From the NCBI GenBank assembly GCA_023419095.1, contig JAEZYN010000065.1, positions 1 to 20,634 of the forward strand: a stretch of DNA of 20,634 nt, read 5' to 3'. Each line of letters begins with the position of its first letter. Positions within the stretch are counted from its first letter, which is position 1. The position numbers and the translations under genes were made by a program. A model generated the notes under the pieces. It had not been told where the DNA came from, ran no database searches, and saw nothing but the letters and a program-made list of their open reading frames with translations. This document shows positions 14,872 to 20,634 of this stretch, in pieces. This DNA is from Bacteroidota bacterium. GTDB taxonomy: Bacteria > Bacteroidota > Bacteroidia > Flavobacteriales > Weeksellaceae.

Positions 14872-15675
14872 ATGACATCAATGAAAATATATTTTCCGGT
14901 ATTCATCCTTCTTTTCGCACTCTCCGTCACGTCCTGTAAGCCTAAACAGAACGTGGTTTATATGTCCAATAACAATTTTGAACAGGAAGTTTCGCAGGCG
15001 CGATTCAGCGGGCTTCATATCCAGGAGGGCGACAAGCTTCAGATCACTGTTTCGGCTTTTGATGAGCTCGCTGTGAGGCCGTTCAACCGCAGTTCGATGG
15101 CCGGCACGGGCAATGCCGCCGAAGGTGCTGCTGGTACAGCTGCGGCCAGTGGCAGCGAATATATCGTGGGTTCGGACGGTACGATTGTCTTTCCGGTGCT
15201 TGGCCCTGTTTTCTGTAAAGGTATGACGAAGCAGCAGCTTAAAGATGACCTCGAAAGCCGCCTTAAACGCTACATTACCGATCCCATGGTGACCATCACG
15301 CTGACCAATTTCAATATTTTTGTGCTCGGTGAGGTGAACGGTCCCGGTCTGAAGACCAGTCCGACCGAGAAGCTCAATATCTTCCAGGCCATCGCGCTGG
15401 CTGGAGACCTGTCCTATGATGCCAACCGCACCAACGTGAAACTCATCCGGCCTTCCGAAATTTCAGGTAAGGATGAAGTGGTGTCGCTCGATCTGTCTGA
15501 AGCCTCCATCGTGAATTCGCCGTACTATTATCTGCAGCAAAACGATATTCTGTATGTAGAACCTGACCGCAACAAGCAGATCGCGGTGAATTCAGATTCC
15601 GCCACAGACAAATGGATCCGCTATGGCGGTGTGGCATTAGGACTTGTCACCCTCATCATCACACTCACCCGGTAA
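14872..15675 (+). CDS. Polysaccharide export lipoprotein, Wza-like
   Basis: Wza-type proteins form the outer-membrane channel through which capsule or exopolysaccharide leaves the cell. A hydrophobic signal segment ends in a lipobox VTSC, giving lipid-modified C22. The conserved polysaccharide-export domain follows (LQITVSAFDELAVRPF, then YIVGSDGTIVFPVLGPVFCKG, residues about 55-150). A SLBB-like domain comes next (FNIFVLGEVNGPGLKTSPTEKLNIFQAIALAGDL). The C-terminal hydrophobic helix (IRYGGVALGLVTLIITL, about 249-265) matches the outer-membrane helix of Wza. An Ala/Gly-rich insert lies near 80-95. ATG 14881 (fourth residue) is an alternative start if transcription begins near 14871. The wzc-like gene starts 9 nt after the stop, so the two are cotranscribed. 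Confidence 0.92.
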   Translation: MTSMKIYFPVFILLFALSVTSCKPKQNVVYMSNNNFEQEVSQARFSGLHIQEGDKLQITVSAFDELAVRPFNRSSMAGTGNAAEGAAGTAAASGSEYIVGSDGTIVFPVLGPVFCKGMTKQQLKDDLESRLKRYITDPMVTITLTNFNIFVLGEVNGPGLKTSPTEKLNIFQAIALAGDLSYDANRTNVKLIRPSEISGKDEVVSLDLSEASIVNSPYYYLQQNDILYVEPDRNKQIAVNSDSATDKWIRYGGVALGLVTLIITLTR

Positions 15676-15684
15676 TACTGCGCT

Positions 15685-18009
15685 ATGGAACTATTAGAAC
15701 ATTCGGTCCCGGCCCAGCGCACGAACCCCATCAACATCAAAAAAGAAATCTGGAAATACCTGCGGAAGTGGCCGTGGTTTCTGCTCAGCATGGCGCTGTT
15801 CTATACGGCGGCCAAAATTTACCTGCGCTACGCGGAACCGCTTTACTTTTCGAAGACATCGCTGAAACTGCAGGAGTCCAAAGGTAAGAGCACCGCACTC
15901 AGCGACCTCAAAAACCTGGGAATGGGCGTCAGCGGCGACAACGAACTGCAGGGCGAAACCACCGTGATCGTTTCAAAACCTATTTTGGGCGCCGTCGCAG
16001 AGAATTTAAATCTCGCCGTCAGTTTTTACAGCATAGGCGCTATCAAGGAGGTGGAGCTCTACCGCGATTCACCGGTAACCGGCAAGATCATCAGCATCAG
16101 CCAGCCCGATACGTTCTGGGGTCAGGAAATGGTGCTGACGCCTGTAGGCCGCAATTCCTACAAACTTTCGGGGTCACAGCAAGTCTTCCGCTTCGGCACA
16201 CCCGCAAAACTGGCTTTTGGTGTTGTACAGATCGATGTGAAGCCGGGTGCACGCCTTACCACGCCCATTAAAGTTGTATTTAAAAATCCGAAAAGCGTCG
16301 TCGGTGCCCTCGAAGGCAGCATCAATGTTTCGCTACCTGAAAACAAGGGTCTGCTGATGGAGCTCTCGCTCGTGGGTCCCGTGCCGAAAAAATCTGAAGA
16401 TATACTGAATGAACTGTCGAAACAGTATATCATCGACGGCATCAACGATAAAAACAAGGAAGCACAAAACAGCCAGGATTTCATCGATGAAAGGCTTGCG
16501 ATCATCTCCGGAGATCTCTCGGGCATTGAAGGTCAAAAGGAAAACTTCAAACGTTCAAACCAGATCGTGGACCTTGAATCACAGGCGAGTCTGGCGCTGA
16601 GCAAGGCCGATGAAAACACGAAAATAGTGGTCAACCAGTCGATGCAGCTCGATCTGGTGAACTCGGTGCTGTCTGCCACTTCCGGCGACCAGTTGCTGCC
16701 GTCGGGTTTAGGTCTTAATTCCGCGGCTGAGTCGGGGATTTCAGAGTACAACAGCCTGCTGCTTACGCGCAACCGCCTGCTCAAGCAGGCCACATCCGAG
16801 AACCCGTCGGTCATCGAAATGAACAAGCAGCTGGCGGCCTTGAAGAATTTAATCCGTAAAAACCTCATTGAGACGCGCGAAACATTACAGCTCCAGATCG
16901 GGCAGGCCAATGCACAGCTGAATGTGGCGAAAGGCAACATCAGCCGTTACCCGACGCAGGAAAAGATGTTCCGAAGTATTGACCGTCAGCAGACGCTGAA
17001 AGAACAGCTTTACCTTTACCTTTTGCAGAAACGTGAAGAGAACGCCATCACGCTTGCCGTTACGGCACCCAAAGCCAAGATCGTGAATCCGGCGTTTACC
17101 ACCGGCATCGTAGAACCCAAATACTCGCAGATCCTGTACGGCTCCGTGGCGGTGGGCTTTTTGTTGCCGCTGCTGCTTTTTGTGGGCCTGAATCTGCTCG
17201 ATACCAAAGTGCATACGAAACAGCACATCCTGTCGCATCTTCCTGATGCGTCGGTTATCGCGGAGATTCCGGTGAACCCGGAAGAAAACGCCATCGTGCA
17301 TCCCAATGATTTTTCGGTATTCGCCGAATCGTTCCGTATCCTCGGTTCGAACCTTAAATTTTTACTTAAAGCCAACGAATCGGGCAGCGGAGGCGTCATT
17401 TTGGTCACTTCTTCCGTTAAAGGTGAGGGTAAGACCACTATTTCGATGAATGTCGCACTTACACTCGCCGGAAAAAGCCGCGTGATCATTGTAGGTGCCG
17501 ATATCCGCAATCCGCAATTGCACCGTTTTGTCAACGGCAGGAATGTGGGACTTACTGACTATCTGGTTTCGGACGAAGACAGTGCTGACCGCTATATCAT
17601 ACCTTCCGGCATCAATGACAATCTGGATGTGCTTTTCAGCGGTCAGATCGCACCCAACCCGAACGACCTGCTCGATATGAAGAAGTTCAATGACCTCATC
17701 GCGCATCTCAGGTCAAATTACGATTATGTGGTCCTAGATTCGGCACCGGTGATGCTCGTGAGCGATACGCTCCACCTTGTCGAAAACTCCGATGTGGTGC
17801 TCTACGTCGTAAAATCCGACTTTACGGAGAAAGAGATGATCGACTTCGCCGGCGGCTTCCGCCGCGAAAACCTGATCCGGAACATGGCCTTAGTGCTGAA
17901 CAGTGTAAAACCTGAAAACACGCGCTATGGCAACAAATACGGCTACGGTTACTATTCGTACACGACCGACGTAAAGCGGAAGTGGTGGGATTTCAGGGGA
18001 AGAGTTTGA
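15685..18009 (+). CDS. Polysaccharide co-polymerase/tyrosine autokinase, Wzc-like
   Basis: This inner-membrane protein controls chain length and export through cycles of tyrosine autophosphorylation. A first membrane segment (about residues 30-46) leads to a Wzz-like periplasmic domain with long coiled helices (about 255-450). A second membrane segment (483-502) precedes the cytoplasmic BY-kinase: Walker A in SVKGEGKTT (K583), Walker A' VIIVGADIRNP (D606) and Walker B YVVLDSAP (D685). The C-terminal tail has six closely spaced tyrosines (Y748, Y752, Y754, Y756, Y757, Y759), the expected autophosphorylation cluster. At 774 residues it is full length. It is the last gene before the phage-like region. 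The phosphatase partner (Wzb) is not seen. Confidence 0.95.
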   Translation: MELLEHSVPAQRTNPINIKKEIWKYLRKWPWFLLSMALFYTAAKIYLRYAEPLYFSKTSLKLQESKGKSTALSDLKNLGMGVSGDNELQGETTVIVSKPILGAVAENLNLAVSFYSIGAIKEVELYRDSPVTGKIISISQPDTFWGQEMVLTPVGRNSYKLSGSQQVFRFGTPAKLAFGVVQIDVKPGARLTTPIKVVFKNPKSVVGALEGSINVSLPENKGLLMELSLVGPVPKKSEDILNELSKQYIIDGINDKNKEAQNSQDFIDERLAIISGDLSGIEGQKENFKRSNQIVDLESQASLALSKADENTKIVVNQSMQLDLVNSVLSATSGDQLLPSGLGLNSAAESGISEYNSLLLTRNRLLKQATSENPSVIEMNKQLAALKNLIRKNLIETRETLQLQIGQANAQLNVAKGNISRYPTQEKMFRSIDRQQTLKEQLYLYLLQKREENAITLAVTAPKAKIVNPAFTTGIVEPKYSQILYGSVAVGFLLPLLLFVGLNLLDTKVHTKQHILSHLPDASVIAEIPVNPEENAIVHPNDFSVFAESFRILGSNLKFLLKANESGSGGVILVTSSVKGEGKTTISMNVALTLAGKSRVIIVGADIRNPQLHRFVNGRNVGLTDYLVSDEDSADRYIIPSGINDNLDVLFSGQIAPNPNDLLDMKKFNDLIAHLRSNYDYVVLDSAPVMLVSDTLHLVENSDVVLYVVKSDFTEKEMIDFAGGFRRENLIRNMALVLNSVKPENTRYGNKYGYGYYSYTTDVKRKWWDFRGRV

Positions 18010-18051
18010 GTGTTTGAGTGGTCGAGTTTTTGAGAATTTGCTTTTTTGCTG
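18004..18051. repeat. Octamer array, 6 units, overlapping the wzc stop codon
   Basis: Six exact 8-nt steps, for example GTTTGAGT, GTTTGAGT, GGTCGAGT, TTTTGAGA. The first unit contains the TGA stop of the wzc-like gene (18007-18009). Confidence 0.7.
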
Positions 18052-18061
18052 CGCAAAAGAG

Positions 18062-18081
18062 ATCCCTCCTGACGTCGGGAT
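18062..18081. repeat. Small hairpin between octamer arrays
   Basis: ATCCC (18062-18066) and GGGAT (18077-18081) form a short stem within a segment that resembles the dispersed CGGGATGACA-type short repeats seen in many bacteria. Weak on its own. Confidence 0.3.
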
Positions 18082-18089
18082 GACAAGGG

Positions 18090-18129
18090 ATTTGAAAATG
18101 TGGTAATTTGAGAATTTGAAAATCTGCTT
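18090..18129. repeat. Octamer array, 5 units (ATTTGAGA type)
   Basis: Five exact 8-nt steps: ATTTGAAA, ATGTGGTA, ATTTGAGA, ATTTGAAA, ATCTGCTT. The unit is related to the first array at 18004-18051 and to the reverse complement of 7181-7220. From here to 18575 there is no supported gene. Confidence 0.7.
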
Positions 18130-18268
18130 GAGTGCGGGATGTTGCGTGAATTAACCACAACGAACACTACGACTTCACAAATACCAAAAGAAACGGCGGT
18201 GTTTTACCACGGCGACACAGTGGAGCCTGAGAGGGCTGTGAGTGTTCGACCGGTTAAGAGTGTTTAAA

Positions 18269-18399
18269 AATGACTTAGGAGATTTTTGCGTTAAGAAAAA
18301 TTTAAATTTCTTTATCTCGAAATGTCTAAATTTGAACCACTTAAAAATTCCCTTTGTCCGAAGCGCGGCAAAAAGAAGAAACCGAAGAAAAAATCTCCT
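18269..18399 (+). repeat. Structured element, diverged copy 2, next to the phage-like region
   Basis: The element begins AATGACTTAGGA, identical to the start of copy 1 at 9454, and shares a following GCGT(A/T)AAGAAAA block. AGGAGATTTTT (18277-18287) pairs perfectly with AAAAATCTCCT (18389-18399), enclosing about 100 nt. A central segment (ATTCCCTTTGTCCG) aligns loosely with ATTACCACTGTTTG of copy 1. No ORF is present. Confidence 0.4.
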
Positions 18400-18439
18400 G
18401 TCCGCGCAAGTTTGAAACCTAACGTAGTGGTTCGACGAC

Positions 18440-18475
18440 TGTAAGTATAGTAAGCAAAACCAAATATACAGGCCA
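18440..18475. mobile_element. Candidate left end of the phage-like element
   Basis: The segment starts TGTAAGTATAG, with a near-repeat GTAAG/GTAAG, and ends in ATATACAG, a partial dyad with its start. Mu-like elements begin with TG and have repeated transposase sites near the end. The position, about 130 nt beyond the repressor stop, is plausible. Without the right end or a target duplication this is only a candidate. Confidence 0.2.
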
Positions 18476-18575
18476 AAATGAATGAAACGTATTAATTTGA
18501 GCCAATTTGAGGTTAATTATATGTTCATTTTCAAAAGCGAGATACGCAGTGGATGTGAATTTTCAGCAAAAAATG

Positions 18576-19373
18576 TTAATTATTTCTGCGGCGGTTATTC
18601 ATTAAAATTTTGCTGCTCCCAGTTCGCGTAGTGACTCCCAGAACTTTAAAAATACGGTTGACGTGATCTATATTCACGTCAAATGGTTCGTGAATTAAAC
18701 GGCCCTCTAATGGTCCTGAATGCCATTTTTCCATATTTGTAGAGGCTAATGTCCAATAACCATTTTTATCGGAGCGCTGAAGCCGCTTAGTTACTCGGTA
18801 TTCGGACGTTTCTATAACGTAGTCATTTCCAAAGACTACCAATTCCTTATTTTGTACCTCCTTCAAAAAAACGGCGCATCCGCTCGGGTACTCTATCATT
18901 GAATCTTCGTAGGTGCGCATACCGGCATCGGCATCGCGAAACAGATCTCCTGGATCGATATAATCTGACGGTTCAGTAACGGGTGACAGATCAGCAACCG
19001 AGCTACTGCCATTGATGCTGACACAATCATAGAATGGTATTTTATAATGCTTGTTAGAATACTGATATTCTTTCCTCGGTTCCGCTAACTGGAATTCGGT
19101 TGATAACTTATTTTGTACATTTCGATTATTATCAAAATAGTTATCATTTAGGTTATCATTTTCTTTGATAACCTTTTCTTCATATTTCGTTTCTCCAATC
19201 AAATCACTGATCGAAACTTCGAGGGCTATTGCAATTTTTCGCAACTTATCTAACGGAATATCAGTTTTTTCGTTCTCATAATCCACATACGTACGCTTTG
19301 ATATGCCAGTTTTGGCAACCACATCATCTTGCGTAAGGCCTTTTTGTGCCCGTATATCCTTGATTTTCAACAA
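18576..19373 (-). CDS. Phage-type repressor: XRE HTH plus S24/LexA-like domain
   Basis: The protein is 265 residues. Residues 1-60 are a helix-turn-helix of the XRE family (IRAQKGLTQDDVVAKTGISKRTYVDYENEKTDIP, then LEVSISDLIGE). An Asn-rich linker (about 71-92) follows, then a C-terminal S24-like domain with EDSMIEYPSGC (S158) and VTKRL (K196) in the positions of the Ser-Lys dyad. This is the layout of lambda CI-like and Bacteroidota prophage repressors. I see no clear Ala-Gly cleavage pair, so RecA-stimulated self-cleavage is uncertain. The start must be TTG at 19373 or the adjacent TTG at 19370, because no ATG precedes the HTH in frame before an upstream stop. It diverges from a small rightward gene, as in immunity regions. 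Confidence 0.88.
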   Translation of the reverse strand: MLKIKDIRAQKGLTQDDVVAKTGISKRTYVDYENEKTDIPLDKLRKIAIALEVSISDLIGETKYEEKVIKENDNLNDNYFDNNRNVQNKLSTEFQLAEPRKEYQYSNKHYKIPFYDCVSINGSSSVADLSPVTEPSDYIDPGDLFRDADAGMRTYEDSMIEYPSGCAVFLKEVQNKELVVFGNDYVIETSEYRVTKRLQRSDKNGYWTLASTNMEKWHSGPLEGRLIHEPFDVNIDHVNRIFKVLGVTTRTGSSKILMNNRRRNN

Positions 19374-19375
19374 AA

Positions 19376-19383
19376 CAAAACTA
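19376..19383 (-). promoter_or_regulatory. -7 box of the repressor gene
   Basis: The minus strand reads TAGTTTTG, an exact TAnnTTTG match, ending 2 nt before the TTG start. Transcription would begin at or within the start codon, implying a leaderless or near-leaderless mRNA. Confidence 0.45.
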
Positions 19384-19397
19384 TCTCATGTAAATAG

Positions 19398-19438
19398 TGC
19401 GATTTTCTGCAATATAACTTGCAGGATTTCGCAATATG
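19398..19438. promoter_or_regulatory. Candidate repressor operators in the divergent gap
   Basis: CTGCAA (19407-19412) and TTGCAG (19419-19424) form a dyad with a 6-nt centre. GCAATAT occurs twice in direct orientation (19409-19415 and 19431-19437), each within a related block of about 18 bp. Location between divergent regulator genes supports an operator role. Confidence 0.45.
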
Positions 19439-19481
19439 TATTTAATTTGCGTTAGAATTTAAAAGCAAAACTACTCAAAAA

Positions 19482-19655
19482 ATGGAAACACTCGTAGAAA
19501 AACTCAAAAAAAAGACGGAGACGCCATATCAAATGGTTGCGCGGGAGTTTGACACCACAGAACTCTACGTAGGACAAATCGCGCGTGGTGAGCGGATTCC
19601 ACAACGTGGAAAAGGTTTAAAAATCAAAAACAGATTAATTGAATTAACCAAATAA
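19482..19655 (+). CDS. Small Cro/Ner-position protein, putative HTH
   Basis: A 57-residue ORF (METLVEKLKK to RLIELTK) starts at ATG after an A-rich stretch and is the first gene diverging from the repressor. The central part, YQMVAREFDTTELYVGQIARG, has the spacing of a helix-turn-helix (helix AREF, turn DTT, helix ELYVGQIARG). A basic segment follows. By position and size it would be the Cro or Mu Ner counterpart that turns down the repressor promoter. I do not recognise a named family, and function is inferred from context only. Confidence 0.7.
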   Translation: METLVEKLKKKTETPYQMVAREFDTTELYVGQIARGERIPQRGKGLKIKNRLIELTK

Positions 19656-19662
19656 TAAAAAC

Positions 19663-19797
19663 ATGAAAAAATTTTTACAGGCAATTTTCTGCCACAGAAC
19701 AATCGACGTTAGGGATGCCGAAACGGGCCGGAAAGAGAAAGCCACGTACCGGATGATACTGGGCCTAAATTTCAAAACAACATATAAACCTGCTTAG
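19663..19797 (+). CDS. Small basic phage-region protein, 44 residues
   Basis: ATG 19663 lies 7 nt after the previous stop and follows an A-rich leader. The peptide (MKKFLQAIFCHRTIDVRDAE to FKTTYKPA) is basic, with one cysteine and one histidine. No family is recognised. Tight packing between two small ORFs on the same strand supports a real gene in an early operon. Confidence 0.5.
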   Translation: MKKFLQAIFCHRTIDVRDAETGRKEKATYRMILGLNFKTTYKPA

Positions 19798-19799
19798 TT

Positions 19800-19904
19800 A
19801 TGAGAATTAAAATCCTTAAAGGTATCGCCTTGATCATAGGGTTGGTTGCAATTGCACTTACCGCTGTCGCTATCTACGCCGCTTTATCACAGGCCCTAAA
19901 CTAA
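19800..19904 (+). CDS. Tiny single-membrane-span protein, 34 residues
   Basis: ATG 19800 follows the previous stop by 2 nt, suggesting translational coupling. The peptide has a basic N-terminus (MRIKILKG) followed by about 20 hydrophobic residues (IALIIGLVAIALTAVAIYAA), a single predicted inner-membrane helix. Function is unknown. Tiny membrane proteins in early phage operons can act in exclusion or lysis control, but nothing here shows that. Confidence 0.5.
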   Translation: MRIKILKGIALIIGLVAIALTAVAIYAALSQALN

Positions 19905-19917
19905 AATTAATAATCCG

Positions 19918-19955
19918 TAACGGTTCTCCCGGGGTTCGATTCCCCGGCCGGAGCA
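19918..19955 (+). other. tRNA-3'-end-like hairpin (T-arm sequence)
   Basis: A 6-bp stem CCGGGG (19929-19934)/CCCCGG (19942-19947) closes a 7-nt loop TTCGATT, the exact tRNA T-loop pattern. It is followed by an acceptor-like GCCGGAG and CA. The matching 5' acceptor strand is absent in the preceding 100 nt, so this is not a complete tRNA. It could be an attachment-site remnant or a structured RNA. Confidence 0.4.
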
Positions 19956-19964
19956 ATTTAAGAC

Positions 19965-20634
19965 ATGAATTTACAACCTACAGACATCATTGTACGCCAG
20001 GCTAACGGCAAGGAAACCCTTTGGATTTCCCAGCGTTTCGTTATTCATGCCTGTAATATCGATGAAGATTATCTGAAAGTTGCAAGATTCCGCTATAAGT
20101 CGAAAGTCCGAAAATGTGACCTCGCAAAATCCAAAGAGTTTTTACCCGATGTAAAGAAAAGTTGGCGATACGCCGAAACGGCTCGTGGATTTTACTATTG
20201 CTACGAAAACATCCCGGACCGCGCTCCTGCAAACTTCCGCTCGAAACTCGGAACCGAGCAGGAAATCAAAGAAGCTTTAAACGAAATTTCAGGCCGTTTT
20301 AAAACATCTTTAAACGATACCATCAAGGCGACCCTAAAGCACAGGGCTGAAGTTCTGATCAGTAACGACGATGTCACTTACTACATGTATAAAGCCGACG
20401 TACTTTTTAACCGGGAAAAGGCCACGGAACTTGCCAGAGCGAAAGCGTGGCTTATCTTTATGAAAGATCAGTACACGACAGGCAACTTTAAAACTTTCGG
20501 AATCCCGACAAAACAGGAATTCCTGAACATCTGTACCGACATCCTTACCAATGCATTTCTGCAAGGCCTAAAGGTGACAAGTCCGGCCTACCTGCGCCAC
20601 AAGATCGAGCGTTTTCCGGCGGAAGGCTTTACTT
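19965..20634 (+). CDS. Large phage-region ORF, N-terminal part (possible Mu-like transposase)
   Basis: An open frame runs from ATG 19965 to the window end, 223 codons with no stop: it begins MNLQPTDIIVRQANG, continues TLWISQRFVIHACNIDEDYL, and has KTFGIPTKQEFLNICTDILTNAF and SPAYLRHKIERFPAEGF near the edge. I do not see a catalytic motif in the visible part. The order repressor (left), small Cro/Ner-like protein and tiny ORFs, then one long ORF matches Mu-like phages, where this gene encodes the DDE transposase whose N-terminus is a set of DNA-binding domains. That makes a transposase the leading guess. A replication protein is the alternative. That this is a real gene is near certain. Confidence 0.7.
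   Translation, partial: MNLQPTDIIVRQANGKETLWISQRFVIHACNIDEDYLKVARFRYKSKVRKCDLAKSKEFLPDVKKSWRYAETARGFYYCYENIPDRAPANFRSKLGTEQEIKEALNEISGRFKTSLNDTIKATLKHRAEVLISNDDVTYYMYKADVLFNREKATELARAKAWLIFMKDQYTTGNFKTFGIPTKQEFLNICTDILTNAFLQGLKVTSPAYLRHKIERFPAEGFT

Noticed and set aside
19880..19955. A complete tRNA gene ending at the T-arm-like hairpin.
   Set aside because: The 5' acceptor strand and D-arm are not present upstream, and the preceding bases encode the end of a small ORF.

Overview
The window reads as chromosomal DNA of a Flavobacteriia member (Bacteroidota), most likely Weeksellaceae (Chryseobacterium/Kaistella-like). The evidence is a PorP/SprF-type protein of the type IX secretion family, DUF3822 and DUF6370 proteins, A-rich rather than GGAGG ribosome-binding regions, and repeated Bacteroidetes-type -7 boxes (TAnnTTTG). 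I cannot fix genus or species from sequence alone.

Region 1 (1-10154) is a compact housekeeping stretch: the 3' part of a PASTA-domain protein, an RluD-like pseudouridine synthase, PorP/SprF, HemW, MurI, then on the minus strand DUF3822-RsmD, then DUF6370, a minus-strand Smr protein, GlyA and RecX. Its gaps hold unusual repeats: indel-free arrays of degenerate 7-mers or 8-mers, three small GCCGC-NNN-GCGGC palindromes, and a roughly 200-bp structured element in front of recX.

Region 2 (10414-18009) is the start of a surface-polysaccharide locus, all on the plus strand. It encodes a DegT/DnrJ/EryC1/StrS sugar aminotransferase, a WbpP/TviC-type UDP-GlcNAc 4-epimerase, a WbpO/TviB-type UDP-sugar dehydrogenase, an outer-membrane beta-barrel protein, a Wza-like export lipoprotein and a Wzc-like tyrosine autokinase. 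The epimerase and dehydrogenase together predict UDP-GalNAcA synthesis. Wza and Wzc predict export and chain-length control. No glycosyltransferase, flippase, polymerase or 4,6-dehydratase lies in the window.

Region 3 (18010-18575) is a gene-free junction with octamer arrays, a small hairpin and a second, diverged element resembling the one before recX.

Region 4 (18576-20634) looks like the left end of a temperate phage or transposable (Mu-like) element. It has a leftward S24-type repressor starting at TTG, an operator-like intergenic region, a rightward small Cro/Ner-position protein, two tiny ORFs, a tRNA-3'-end-like hairpin, and a long ORF that runs off the window and sits where a Mu-like element would carry its transposase. 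The element separates wzc from whatever lies downstream in the polysaccharide locus.

The most unusual observations are the phase-locked 7-mer/8-mer arrays (seven loci, two crossing stop codons and one abutting a start codon) and the paired structured elements, one of which may be the site where the phage-like element inserted.
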